Positions 54,397 through 63,169 of a stretch of 64,000 nt of DNA are shown piece by piece. Location of the stretch: the NCBI RefSeq assembly GCF_000317515.1, contig NC_019738.1, positions 1,525,501-1,589,500 of the forward strand. The letters run 5' to 3'. A program made the translations under genes and the position numbers. Position 1 is the first letter of the stretch, and each line of letters begins with the position of its first letter. Origin of the DNA: Allocoleopsis franciscana PCC 7113. Its GTDB lineage: Bacteria > Cyanobacteriota > Cyanobacteriia > Cyanobacteriales > Coleofasciculaceae. The notes under the pieces were generated by a model. That model was given only the letters and a program-made list of their open reading frames with translations, was not told the DNA's origin and searched no databases.

Positions 54397-56391
54397 TTAA
54401 AAATTAAACGTGGTTCGGATCGCACCAATCACAATATCGTTGTTGTTCGAGCTGTGATCGGGAGATGTGAGCCAAATTACTCCTGGTGTAATGGAAATGT
54501 TATCCGTTAGCTTGTACTCATAGAACGCTTCGATGTGCAGTGAAGTGTCTGAGTCTTTGCCGATCGCATCTCTGAGAGAACGGCTTGCCCCCGTTACTTT
54601 CGGCTCCATCCCGACAATGATGGCGGCAACACTGCCCTCTTTCCCCAAGTCTGGGAAAGCCAGGTGGGCGGCAAAGTTCCAGATACTCATATCTCCCCGT
54701 TCCAGTACCGATCCTGAGCCATCGGTAGCGATGAGTGGGGCTAGGGTACGAGTGGCTGTATAACCTGCCCAGCCACCGACGAGAAATTTAGGGCTGAATT
54801 GCCACGAGGCTTGTATCCCGTAGGAATTACTGGAAACGGGTAAATCTAATCCTGCAAAGGGTGCCAACCGCTCAGGTAGATTGGGGTTGTCTGCCAAGGC
54901 GGAACGCAGATTAGCCCGATTGCTTCCCGCTGTGAGGTCGGCGTTGTAAGAATGAATGTAAGTCAAGCCTAAAGTAAGCTGATTAATCGGCTTGAAGGTG
55001 ATTTGTGCTAGTGCTCCATAGGCACCATCAAACAAACCACTCCCTTCATCTGGTGTGCCAGCGTCACCCGCTAAATAGCCTAAGCTGAGTTCCAGGGCAT
55101 CGCTGAATTCATGTCTGATGCCGATGCCAGCCCCTCCCACTAAACCATAAATCGGGTTGCGGGTTCCAAAGTTAGATAGAGCACCCGTATCTCCGTCACC
55201 ATCGATAAACGGGTTAACTGTATTGGCAAAGTCATCCGGTGCACCTGCGTTGGCTTCAATCACAACGGTTGTCTTTTCTCCAATGGGAAAAGCATACAAC
55301 AGGGCATCAATGCCAATATCATTATTGCTACCACTGCCGAAGGTACCATCACCAAATCGCAAATCTCCCTCTGGTGTAAAGGTGGAAGTACCGGAGTAGG
55401 AATCCAGGTTTACCGCTTGGAGTCGAGTTCTGAGTACATCTTTACCCGTAAAGCTGGTGTCAAAGTTGAGACGAACGCGATCGCCAAAAGCTACCACGTT
55501 GGGGATGTTCCCTCCTAGGGCGTTTTCCCCTGTGGCGATACCAGTCAGGGCAAAGATGGCTTGAGCGTTGAGCTTAGTCGTGGTAGAAAACTGAGTCAGT
55601 TCTAGTTCTGTTGTGCGTGCTTCTAGCCCATCCACCCGACCCCTCAGGTTAGCCAGTTCTGACCCAAATTCCTGAATGAGTCGCTGTACTGTCGTTAAGT
55701 CCTCTTTCGTCGCGAAGTTTGTACCAGAACCCAACAAGCGCTCAATTTGCTGCAAACAGGCATTTAATCCTGCCGCAAATTCATAACGGCTCATCGCTCG
55801 ATTGCCACGATAGGTGCCATCGGGGTAACCTGCAATACAGCCATAGCGTTCGACGAGCGATCGCAATGCTTCAAACGCCCAGTCCCCTGGAGACACATCC
55901 CTTAACTGAGAAACATTTGTAACTTGCTCTAAGGGATCGGTGCTATCTTCGTAGCTGGGTTCTATTACACCCGCATCACTCCCATCAATTTCTTGAGGAG
56001 AATCTTGAATTAACTGAGAAACTTTATTAATTGATTCCAGTGAATTACTCTCACTGTTGTGGTTGTAGGGATTGATGGGTTCAACTACATTGACATCTCT
56101 ATCCTCCCCAGGCAACTCAGAGATGGACACCGCCGCTTCAGTCTCTACAGACGCTAAGTTCCCCGACTGGCTTTCCGGGTTCGCTGCAATCATCGGTTCG
56201 GTGGTGGCGATCGCAGGCTCATCGGTTGGCGGCTGGGTTGTCACCGTCTCTAGTGGCACTTCAGAGACATCAATCGCAACTTTGGCGGTAGCAGCACCAT
56301 CAGCCGCTAATGCACTCGATGACGCCAACAGCGCTCCCCCTAAAATGGCTGGACTGATCAGCCAAGATCGCCAAAAGACTCTCGAAGTCAT
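54397..56391 (-). CDS. Iron-uptake-type porin with SLH domain
   Basis: A 664-residue outer-membrane porin. The signal peptide is FWRSWLISPAILGGALLASS and is followed by an acidic low-complexity part. The SLH domain (DVSPGDWAFEALRSLVERYG, GTYRGNRAMSRYEFAAGLNA) shows near-identity with the paralogue at 51264. A coiled-coil and an OprB-type barrel ending IRTTFNF complete the protein. Such proteins link the outer membrane to peptidoglycan and allow ion uptake; the iron label is from database practice. ATG 56391 (MTSRVFWRS) was preferred over one 33 bases upstream, because GAGGATATAAAC stands before it. Confidence 0.92.
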   Translation of the reverse strand: MTSRVFWRSWLISPAILGGALLASSSALAADGAATAKVAIDVSEVPLETVTTQPPTDEPAIATTEPMIAANPESQSGNLASVETEAAVSISELPGEDRDVNVVEPINPYNHNSESNSLESINKVSQLIQDSPQEIDGSDAGVIEPSYEDSTDPLEQVTNVSQLRDVSPGDWAFEALRSLVERYGCIAGYPDGTYRGNRAMSRYEFAAGLNACLQQIERLLGSGTNFATKEDLTTVQRLIQEFGSELANLRGRVDGLEARTTELELTQFSTTTKLNAQAIFALTGIATGENALGGNIPNVVAFGDRVRLNFDTSFTGKDVLRTRLQAVNLDSYSGTSTFTPEGDLRFGDGTFGSGSNNDIGIDALLYAFPIGEKTTVVIEANAGAPDDFANTVNPFIDGDGDTGALSNFGTRNPIYGLVGGAGIGIRHEFSDALELSLGYLAGDAGTPDEGSGLFDGAYGALAQITFKPINQLTLGLTYIHSYNADLTAGSNRANLRSALADNPNLPERLAPFAGLDLPVSSNSYGIQASWQFSPKFLVGGWAGYTATRTLAPLIATDGSGSVLERGDMSIWNFAAHLAFPDLGKEGSVAAIIVGMEPKVTGASRSLRDAIGKDSDTSLHIEAFYEYKLTDNISITPGVIWLTSPDHSSNNNDIVIGAIRTTFNF

Positions 56392-56658
56392 GTTTATATC
56401 CTCACACCCATTAACAATGCTCAAGAAATTTAGATTATTTAACTATTAATGAGAAAAATAATCAATTTTTTTAATTCTTGGGATTTAAGGCGATTTTTGT
56501 CAAGAAATTAAATTCCTCGGCAAACCCAGCCCAGGACAGTCCTAGGAAACCTATTCTCCCAAGCGATAATGATAATACTTTTCAACCCATGAGTCAGTAG
56601 AGTATGTCCTGATGCGATCCATGAGTCTCCTGAAATACTGGGACTCAGCCCTCAACTT

Positions 56659-57078
56659 TTAACTGTCGCTGTCTGTCTCCTCCAAGTGTTCGGCAACCGA
56701 CTTATAGAGGTTGAGGACGTGATTATCTTGAAGATGATAGAAAACCTTACGACCCCGTTTGTGATAACGCACCAGACGCAAGGCGCGTAAAGCTCTTAGC
56801 TGATGAGAAACCGCTGATTCACTCATGTCGAGGATCGCGGCTAAGTCGCAAACACAAAGTTCTTGAATCGCTAAAACCGAAATAATTCGTAGACGGTTGG
56901 TATCGCCCAAGAGGCTGAAGAATTCTGCCATCCGCTGGGCTTTTTCGGTGCTGAGAATTTTTTGTTGCAACCGTTCAACATCATCCATCTCAACCGGGTG
57001 TGGCGAATGACAATTGAGATCTTTGATTTCCTGAACGGGACTGACTGTAGCCCCTTGAGCTGAAAGGTGGGCTGTCAT
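56659..57078 (-). CDS. smtB: ArsR/SmtB-family metal-sensing repressor
   Basis: A 139-residue winged-helix repressor of the SmtB/ZiaR type. The HTH is in LCVCDLAAILDMSESAVSHQLRALR. Two metal motifs are visible: the alpha3 ELCVCDLA cysteines, and the alpha5 zinc site Asp-x-His...His-x-x-Glu (DNHVLNLYKSVAEHLEE), which fits the DxHx(10)HxxE consensus. The extra N-terminal His/Cys segment (NCHSPHP) resembles ZiaR of Synechocystis. Zinc binding releases DNA. It lies on the same strand downstream of a metallothionein gene, which is the likely target; the symbol follows that context. ATG 57078 is the natural start. Confidence 0.9.
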   Translation of the reverse strand: MTAHLSAQGATVSPVQEIKDLNCHSPHPVEMDDVERLQQKILSTEKAQRMAEFFSLLGDTNRLRIISVLAIQELCVCDLAAILDMSESAVSHQLRALRALRLVRYHKRGRKVFYHLQDNHVLNLYKSVAEHLEETDSDS

Positions 57079-57308
57079 TTGGGTTGGGTTTCTACAAGGT
57101 ATCGCTGGGTAACTCCATCTTAACGAATGAGAATGATTAGCGTTTCCAATTTTCGTTCTCAGCCACAGTCAGGGAAGCCTGAAGTTGACCCTGCCGCGAG
57201 TTATTCTTACAGAACCCTGAAGGTTACGGTGCAAGGATTACAGAATCCCAAAGTGCGGTTGAGTGGCTTAACTTTCTCAATCGCACTCTAATTTCTTTTG
57301 AGTAAGAA
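57079..57308. other. Intergenic region between smtB and the metallothionein gene
   Basis: It contains a hairpin for the metallothionein transcript (57253-57286) and a Fur/Zur-box-like sequence (57128-57142, TGAGAATGATTAGCG). The promoter of smtB should be here, because the metallothionein gene is separated from it by a hairpin. Confidence 0.45.
57253..57286 (-). terminator. Possible terminator of the metallothionein gene
   Basis: GTGCGGTTGAG pairs with CTCAATCGCAC (one G-U pair) 23 bases past the metallothionein stop codon. The T tract on the minus strand is short (TTT), so efficiency is uncertain. Confidence 0.5.
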
Positions 57309-57473
57309 CTAACCGCAGGTACAACCTTGATGGCTACAGCCTTTCCCATCGGTGTGACCATTGGCACAAGATTCACTACAGTAGAATTTTCCATCCTTGT
57401 CTACGGCATCATCGGTAGAAATGACGCACAGGCAAGAATCACAGGCACATTTCATGGAAGTTACGGTGGTCAT
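57309..57473 (-). CDS. smtA: Bacterial metallothionein (SmtA/BmtA type)
   Basis: A 54-residue zinc-binding protein with nine cysteines and two histidines. The layout KCACDSCLC, then YCSESCANGH, then GCSHQGCTC matches SmtA of Synechococcus, which sequesters four zinc ions in one cluster. ATG 57473 is preceded by AAGGAAACC and gives the usual MTTVTSMKCAC start; longer frames upstream run through the promoter and operator and were rejected. An SmtB-type operator lies directly upstream. The repressor gene is downstream in the same direction, unlike the divergent order in Synechococcus. Confidence 0.94.
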   Translation of the reverse strand: MTTVTSMKCACDSCLCVISTDDAVDKDGKFYCSESCANGHTDGKGCSHQGCTCG

Positions 57474-57510
57474 GATGGTTTCCTTATGCATTCTGCTATT
57501 AATATAACGT

Positions 57511-57538
57511 ATGAACAGGTATTCAGGTATACTGAACA
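57511..57538 (-). promoter_or_regulatory. SmtB-type operator overlapping the metallothionein promoter
   Basis: The sequence ATGAACAGGTATTCAGGTATACTGAACA contains TGAACA..TATTCA, an imperfect inverted repeat very like the S2 operator of Synechococcus smt, and a second TATTCA...TGAACA arrangement. On the minus strand a TATATT -10 element follows it, about 35 bases before the start codon. Repression by the adjacent SmtB is expected. Confidence 0.65.
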
Positions 57539-57633
57539 AGTAATCCTTAACATTCCTTAAGATTTAATCCGGAATTAAACTGTTGCCAAGACTTGTTAAA
57601 TTTGCTACTTTAGTTAAGCGCCGAAAATAACAA

Positions 57634-57706
<73 letters not shown>

Positions 57707-57933
57707 TTCAATATTTCTCTGTAACCCCAATTGATGGGGTTTTTGATTTTTTTGCCCTCTTACCCTGATGTGACTACTGAGCGATCGCACTCACCGTAGG
57801 GTGTGTTAGGCGAAGCCGCAGATCACCGTTAAGTTTGGATTCGGTAGGTTACGCTGCCGCTAACCCACCCTACTACCTGGATGAACCAAGAATTAAGCAG
57901 ACGGTTTACACTGAAAAGGAATAACTTGCCAGA

Positions 57934-57981
57934 AAGCTGAAAATCCTAATGTCAGCCCCTTAAATCTGCCTCCTGGCATTC
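57934..57981 (+). pseudogene. Fossil 3' half of tRNA-Phe
   Basis: About 230 bases after the tRNA, the segment from AGCTGAAAATCCTAATGTC through AAATCTGCCTCCTGGCATTC matches the 3' half of the tRNA (CTGAAAATCCT and TCCTGGCATTC are exact). The T arm is decayed. It may be the trace of an integration at the tRNA or of a tandem duplication. Confidence 0.6.
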
Positions 57982-58000
57982 CCAAAAGAATTCCTCAAGC

Positions 58001-58387
58001 ATGGTAGTCGTTGTCGTCGTTATCAATGTTGTAATTTCACTACTATGCCTGTATGTGGCTTGGTACTTATGGAATTTGCGTCGAGCACTAGCGATCGCCA
58101 CAGCGGTAGTGACCATCTTTGAGCGTGATACCCATAACGCTTTACAGGGTGCCCCCCAAGCTATTTCTCAAGGACAGTTGGGTATACGCGGGTCTAGAGG
58201 AAGTTATCAGCAGCTAGAGATGCAGCTGCAACGAATTCAACAAATTTTGGGCTTCTTGGGTTTCGTACAAAGCCTTTTGCCAATAGTCGCACGCTCTTCG
58301 ACGAGATTTCGCCAACGCACCCGTGCTGACGTTTTGAAGTCAAAATCATCTAGACGGTCACGACGTCAACAGCGCTCTAAAAGATAA
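58001..58387 (+). CDS. Small membrane protein with basic tail
   Basis: A 128-residue protein of unknown family. One N-terminal membrane segment (VVVVVVINVVISLLCLYVAWYLW, about 2-24) is followed by an amphipathic helical middle (Gln-rich, LEMQLQRIQQILGFLGFVQSLLP) and a very basic tail (RSRRQQRSKR). This layout fits a peripheral anchor, but no function is clear. The ATG at 58001 lies 20 bases past the tRNA fossil. Confidence 0.65.
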   Translation: MVVVVVVINVVISLLCLYVAWYLWNLRRALAIATAVVTIFERDTHNALQGAPQAISQGQLGIRGSRGSYQQLEMQLQRIQQILGFLGFVQSLLPIVARSSTRFRQRTRADVLKSKSSRRSRRQQRSKR

Positions 58388-58658
58388 TGGTTCAGAGCCA
58401 TCTGTCAGGAGAGTAACTCAAATCCTGTTAAGGTATAGATTTATCTTAGGGCTACGAGCTGTAGACTAATAGCTGCGCTCCACTGACCCACTCAGGGAAC
58501 ATTGGCAGAGCCTTTCGCATCCTGAAAATGTTAAATGAGCAATTGCTGAATCGATCATCATCGGCAACAGGTTCAGGTCTAGCAGATGTCTCAGGCACTC
58601 GTTAGTCATCTCGCTGAGCAAATCTGCATAAAATTGGTGTAGGAAGAGAGACCCAAAA

Positions 58659-59012
58659 ATGTCAAAGAAAAGTGCTGGAGCATTTATTAGTGGTGTGCTG
58701 TTAGGCAGCGCGATTGGAACTGTGACAGGTTTACTGATTGCGCCCCGCACAGGTCGGGATACGCGTCAACTGTTGAAAAAATCCGCAGATGCTTTACCTG
58801 ATTTAGCCGAAGATTTATCCACCAGTGTGCAACTGCAAGCGGATCGTCTTTCCGAATCAGCCTTGCGGAACTGGGATGGGACACTAGCCCGACTCCGAGA
58901 AGCGATCGCCGCCGGTATTGAAGCTTCTCAACGAGAGACCCTAGACCTGAGACCGTCCAAAACTGACGTTGCGGCTGAATCACGCCCGTCAGTTCCTGAC
59001 CACCAACTGTAG
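58659..59012 (+). CDS. YtxH domain protein
   Basis: A 117-residue protein with the YtxH pattern: N-terminal Gly-rich membrane segment GAFISGVLLGSAIGTVTGLLIAP, followed directly by RTGRDTRQLLKKSADAL and an amphipathic helix. Members are stress-linked membrane-associated proteins of unknown action. AAAAATG precedes with no strong ribosome site. A DUF948-type gene follows 10 bases downstream, so the pair is an operon. Confidence 0.88.
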   Translation: MSKKSAGAFISGVLLGSAIGTVTGLLIAPRTGRDTRQLLKKSADALPDLAEDLSTSVQLQADRLSESALRNWDGTLARLREAIAAGIEASQRETLDLRPSKTDVAAESRPSVPDHQL

Positions 59013-59022
59013 GCAACGGCCG

Positions 59023-59628
59023 GTGATTGACCCTTTATTTTGGTTAGGATTATCCATCCTACTGGTAGCTGTCAGCTTAACGGCTGTTTTAATAGCAGCC
59101 ATTCCTGCCTTACAGGAGTTAGGACGGGCGGCTCGAAGTGTAGAAAAATTAGCAGATACTCTCCGGCGGGAATTACCGCCAACTCTGGAAGCCATTCGCC
59201 TCACGGGACTAGAAATCAGCGACTTGACCGATGATGTCAGCGAGGGCGTAAAAAGCGCCGGTCAAGTGGCGAAGCAAGTGGATCAAAGTCTCAGTGGCGT
59301 TAAAAACCAGGCGAAAAACGTGCAGGTTAATACGCGTGGTGTGGTTGCGGGAGTCAAAGCCGCTTGGAAAACTTGGAGACGTCCTAACCTCGGACGCCGA
59401 TCCGTTGATCGTCTTCCACCCTCTCAGAGAACCGCTTTAGATCTGCGGGAGCGTGATCGAAGTGCCCCCATGACTGATTCAGCCACAAGCGACAATCCTT
59501 ATCAAGAACATGAGGCTGATTACGAAGATAACGACTCTAACAGGCATGAGGCTTACTATCAGAACAGCCCAGGTGATTCGCGTTTGCCGAGGCAACATGA
59601 AGACGAAGGCTTAGAATTTCCAGAGTAA
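59023..59628 (+). CDS. DUF948-type membrane protein
   Basis: A 201-residue protein. An N-terminal membrane segment (FWLGLSILLVAVSLTAVLIAA) leads to a helical coiled-coil of the DUF948 type (ALQELGRAARSVEKLADTLRRELP, LTGLEISDLTDDVSEG, GQVAKQVDQSL), then an acidic disordered tail rich in Asp, Glu, Tyr and Arg. GTG 59023 was chosen, ten bases past the YtxH stop; a longer frame overlapping that gene is unlikely. The two probably act together in envelope stress. Confidence 0.82.
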   Translation: MIDPLFWLGLSILLVAVSLTAVLIAAIPALQELGRAARSVEKLADTLRRELPPTLEAIRLTGLEISDLTDDVSEGVKSAGQVAKQVDQSLSGVKNQAKNVQVNTRGVVAGVKAAWKTWRRPNLGRRSVDRLPPSQRTALDLRERDRSAPMTDSATSDNPYQEHEADYEDNDSNRHEAYYQNSPGDSRLPRQHEDEGLEFPE

Positions 59629-60126
59629 AGCCTCGATCTGGAGTAGTTTTTCCAGCCCCATGCCAGAGTCTGTTTCGCTCAATACAGAACATTCTCATAT
59701 TTCTTTTATATCCAGCGATACATACAGCAGTTTGCAACTTCATGAAGTACATTTTGACCCCCCTAGCCCCCCTTATTAAGGGGGGGAAATGTATCACACG
59801 AACTCGCAAAGTGCTGTAGGAGCATAACGCCACCGACTACAGAGGATAGAATTGGGCGTAACTTGTAGGGCTAGGAGCCTATGGGAGTCTACTATGGACG
59901 CCAGGACAACTTTCGATTGCTCCCAAGGGACGCTGCCTTTTGGGCGATCACAACGCCTGTGGAAACTCGTGCGGTAGGATGACTTAACTCAGTCGCTCAA
60001 GGCTTTGCGATCGCCCCTATTATTAGACTAAAGTAAACAAGTGTAAAGAAATTATGAGTTTGACCTAATCCGTCGTTTAAACCCTCCCTTTAGTGTCCAC
60101 ACTTGTTGAGTTTGATAAAATCCACA
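59629..60126. other. Intergenic region with a MITE-like hairpin
   Basis: No gene is seen. It holds a hairpin element at 59723-59818. The TTG-led extension of the following gene (from 60103) lies at its right end and was rejected as a start. Confidence 0.45.
59723..59818. repeat. Hairpin element with terminal inverted repeats
   Basis: The ends TACAGCAGTTTGC and GCAAAGTGCTGTA are inverted matches in 12 of 13 positions. The centre is a GC-rich palindrome, CCCCCCTTA T TAAGGGGGG, flanked by ACATTTT and AAATGTA. It has no coding capacity and looks like a small MITE-type repeat. Confidence 0.6.
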
Positions 60127-60930
60127 ATGCAGCACTTTTTTCCCAAGAGACTTCTGGTATCCCTAGCCGCGTTTTTCCTAGCCGTTTCAGTTTGGGCGAT
60201 CGCACCAGCCGCGCAGGCTTTCGATAACCCTGAGTTACTGCCCAATACTCAAACACCCATCATCGATCTAGCGAACTTTCTCCCCACGCTTCAGGAAGAG
60301 GAACTGGTCAAAGATCTGGAGAACTTCGAGACTGAAACGGGCTGGAAACTGAGAGTTTTAACTCAATACGACCGCACACCGGGTCGAGCGGTCAAAGATT
60401 TTTGGGGACTCAACGATAAAAGTGTTTTACTCATTGCTGACTCACGAGGCGGTAATATCCTGGGTTTCAACGTTGGGGATGACCTGTATCAATTCCTACC
60501 TCGCACCTTCTGGGTTGAGTTACAAACCCGATTCGGCAACCTCTACTATGTCCGCGAAAATGGTGAAAACCGAGCGATTGTTGACTCATTAGACACGATT
60601 AAAACTTGCCTACGTCAGGGGGGTTGCCAGGTCGTCCCCGGTCTTCCACGGGAACAGTGGATTTTGACGCTAATTACTTCAGTCTTGGGTGGACTGATTT
60701 GTGGATTTGCCGCCATGCCTCGTAAAGAGGGACAAATTTTTGCTTGGCAATGGGCGTTAATCTTCTCTCCCCTGTGGGGCATTCTGTTTATTGCCTTTGG
60801 AATTGGGCCTGTGGTGACGCGCACCTCAGAGTGGTTGCCACTCTTTCGCAACGTAATCGGCTTTGTCCTGGGTTTCCTTGTGGCTTATTTGTCACCGATC
60901 ATCGCTCAATCCTCTGCCTCGGAGACGTAA
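60127..60930 (+). CDS. TPM domain protein (Psb32-like)
   Basis: A 267-residue thylakoid or periplasmic membrane protein. Signal peptide LVSLAAFFLAVSVWAIAPAAQA, cut before FDNPELLP, is followed by a TPM domain (about 40-175: LANFLPTLQEEELVKDLENFE, LRVLTQYDRTPG, DSRGGNILGFNVGDD, YYVRENGENRAIVDSLD) and two or three C-terminal membrane segments (from about 185). This is the Psb32 layout, a protein tied to photosystem II repair. ATG 60127 was chosen in preference to a TTG 24 bases upstream. A terminator follows. Confidence 0.87.
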   Translation: MQHFFPKRLLVSLAAFFLAVSVWAIAPAAQAFDNPELLPNTQTPIIDLANFLPTLQEEELVKDLENFETETGWKLRVLTQYDRTPGRAVKDFWGLNDKSVLLIADSRGGNILGFNVGDDLYQFLPRTFWVELQTRFGNLYYVRENGENRAIVDSLDTIKTCLRQGGCQVVPGLPREQWILTLITSVLGGLICGFAAMPRKEGQIFAWQWALIFSPLWGILFIAFGIGPVVTRTSEWLPLFRNVIGFVLGFLVAYLSPIIAQSSASET

Positions 60931-61209
60931 ATATTAAGTAAATCACTAAAGTTAGTAGTGCGTCTTGTCTGCATCACAGGGGTCAGAGCAAGACGCCTTT
61001 TTTTGAGGCATAAAATAAAAACGGCAGAAAATGGCGAATGTGATTTGCTGCGGCTGTGTCCTGTAGTACAGTGAGAGCATCTCATCTTCTCTTCCAACCA
61101 GGAAGTTAGGGATGAGAGAGTTTCAGCTAGCGCTTGTACACACCACTTGGGAGTGAGCGCCACATCTATCGGGACTTCAAGTTGACAAATCACATTTGGA
61201 TTAAGAGAC
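60931..61209. other. Intergenic region upstream of cobH
   Basis: After the terminator (60960-61005), the stretch carries the promoter of cobH. No cobalamin riboswitch could be recognised. A GCGTTTCC-like segment and several short hairpins were noted without meaning. Confidence 0.4.
60960..61005 (+). terminator. Terminator of the Psb32-like gene
   Basis: GCGTCTTG pairs with CAAGACGC over eight bases (60960-60967 with 60989-60996), followed by CTTTTTTTGAGG. The loop is 21 bases. Confidence 0.8.
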
Positions 61210-61842
61210 ATGATGGAATGGCATGTGACAGATGCCCAAAGTCTGGCAATTATTGACCGCGAAATCGGCGATCATATCTTTACGGCGGCAGAATATGAGA
61301 TTGTGCGCCGAGTGATTTATGCCACGGCTGACTTTGAATATCTGTCTCTCATTCGGTTTTCTGAGCGAGCCTTACAGGCGGGTGCGGCGGCATTGGCGGC
61401 TCGGACTACGATAGTGGTCGATGTGCCAATGGTGCAGGTGGGGATTACTCCTCACATTCAAAATACTTTTGCCAACCCTGTGTATTGCAGTATGGAAGCG
61501 CTGACGCGTCCGCAAAAGGAGAAGACACAAGCGGCTTGGGGAATTCAAACCCTAGCCAGACGCTATCCAGAAGGAATTTTCGTGGTAGGTCAGGCTCAAA
61601 CGGCATTGACGGCGCTGATTGAATTAATCGAGGGGGAGGAAATAAAACCCGCGTTAGTGATTGGGACACCTTCGGGGTTTGTGGATGTGGATGTGGCGAA
61701 AGACCGTCTGAAAGATTCTTTGATTCCTCATATTCGGATTGAAGGACGTAAGGGAAGTTCGGTGGTTGCCGCTGCAATCGTTAACGGATTGGTAGACTTG
61801 GCTTGGCAAGCCTATGGACAGGATAATGGTGATCTAAGTTAA
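61210..61842 (+). CDS. cobH: Precorrin-8X methylmutase (CobH/CbiC)
   Basis: The enzyme moves a methyl group from C-11 to C-12 of precorrin-8X in cobalamin synthesis. The 210-residue protein follows the family from AEYEIVRRVIYATADFEY to PSGFVDVDVAKDRL and GRKGSSVVAAAIVNGL. The catalytic His of the proteobacterial enzyme (RMVHACG) is replaced by Tyr37 in RVIYATAD; this may be a cyanobacterial norm. Either ATG 61210 or 61213 may start translation. No other cob gene is near, as is usual in cyanobacteria. Confidence 0.9.
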   Translation: MMEWHVTDAQSLAIIDREIGDHIFTAAEYEIVRRVIYATADFEYLSLIRFSERALQAGAAALAARTTIVVDVPMVQVGITPHIQNTFANPVYCSMEALTRPQKEKTQAAWGIQTLARRYPEGIFVVGQAQTALTALIELIEGEEIKPALVIGTPSGFVDVDVAKDRLKDSLIPHIRIEGRKGSSVVAAAIVNGLVDLAWQAYGQDNGDLS

Positions 61843-62601
61843 GGGTGTGAAGCCGATGTGGCTTGGGCGATCGCTAGGCAGTTTCCAGTTTTGGGATTTT
61901 AAAATGAGGTTGGATGGTAAGGGGTTTGAGCCTCACAGAAGTGATTGCAACGATGAATTGACATTCTCCCAATAGGGGCATTTTTAATAATAATTGGTAA
62001 TGAATTGTCAAACAGACGCCTAGGCTTAGTTTTGTCTTATCTGATTTTGGTTGGAACAGCCCTAATATAAATGTTTAGCTGCGGCTGATTGCAGATATGT
62101 TTGTTAGGGGTAATCATCCTCACATAGATTAAGCTGTTAGGCACCTAAACTGGGTACGACTAAAACGCCAAACCCTTACGCCTGAATCTTGACAGCGAAT
62201 CCGAATAAGTGATTTAAATGCTGAACAGCTTACTGATAGATTACTCATAGAAAGTCCCGCTTCAGCACTTTAGCTATTAGAGTGTAATTTATTTCATAGC
62301 AGGCTAGAAGATAATACTTGAGGTTGCTGCTACTTCCGAGATAAATCACTGAGTTCTTAATTTTTACTCTTTCCTAATCAAGAATTATTAGCGTAATTTA
62401 ACCTTATTAGCCCTTTTAGGTATGGAGAATACCAACTGAAATCATATCTATTTTTTTCAGCAAGACAATAGGTAAAAGGACTTATTACCTCAGTCATGAG
62501 AAGGAGATAGTAACTCTTTCTTAAGAGAGAAGAGATGGCTGTTCCCACTTTCTAAACTATAGAAGAAATTTGCCAAAATTTTAATAAAAGGACTACAGAC
62601 T
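61843..62601. other. Long intergenic region upstream of the KGG stress gene
   Basis: No gene is seen in 759 bases. The stretch is AT-rich, with frequent stops in all frames. The promoter of the small stress gene should lie near 62450-62580, where AAGGAGATAG and TTAAGAGAGAAG occur, and RBS-like AAAAGGAC stands before the start at 62602. Confidence 0.4.
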
Positions 62602-62826
62602 ATGTCAGATAAAAGCAAACGTGGCTTTGCCTCTATGGATGAGGATAAACAAAGAGAGATTGCAAGCAAAGGTGGAAAGGCTGCTCACGAAAAGGGAACA
62701 GCCCATGAATTTACCTCAGAGGAAGCCAGAGAAGCAGGCCGCAAAGGTGGCGAAACTGTAAGCCAAGATCGCAAACACATGTCTGAAATTGGTCGCGAAG
62801 GTGGCAAACAAAGTCACAAAAAATAA
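62602..62826 (+). CDS. KGG (con-10 type) stress protein
   Basis: A 74-residue, highly hydrophilic protein made of three KGG units (EIASKGGKAAHEKG, EAGRKGGETVSQD, EIGREGGKQSHKK). The Gly/Lys/Glu composition and repeats are those of GsiB/con-10-type general stress proteins, intrinsically disordered and linked to desiccation and heat. AAAAGGAC precedes the ATG. A terminator follows 29 bases on. Its exact role is unknown. Confidence 0.92.
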   Translation: MSDKSKRGFASMDEDKQREIASKGGKAAHEKGTAHEFTSEEAREAGRKGGETVSQDRKHMSEIGREGGKQSHKK

Positions 62827-63169
62827 GAAAGATCGATAATAGTTTTCGTTAATCATAAAAGCCTTCTGTTTAGACAGGGGGCTTTTATAGATATTTTATA
62901 TTTAAAGGAAGCTAGTGATAAATTACAAAATACACAATTGTAGTTTTTTGTTTTTATGTAACTGTCACTACTAATCGGGTTCATTTAAATTGTTTTAATT
63001 GCTCATAAATTCTAAACTTTTAATGAGTTATCGTGGCAATAGGATAAAATCGAATTATTCCCAACTCAGATTATAAAATAGGAAAATCTAACTCTAGATG
63101 GATGCTATAGCTAGGAAATAAGTCTGACAATACAGCTCAGCTTGTTTAAAATTTCCCCTCATAAATCTA
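62827..63169. other. Intergenic region after the KGG gene
   Basis: It holds a terminator (62855-62888) and a long AT-rich leader for the GH13 gene. No other gene is seen. Confidence 0.4.
62855..62888 (+). terminator. Terminator of the KGG stress gene
   Basis: ATAAAAGCC..CTGT pairs with ACAG..GGCTTTTAT (nine plus four pairs, with a small internal loop). A T-rich stretch follows. A clear intrinsic terminator. Confidence 0.75.

Noticed and set aside
60931-61209. Cobalamin riboswitch upstream of cobH
   Set aside because: No B12-box-like core could be recognised.
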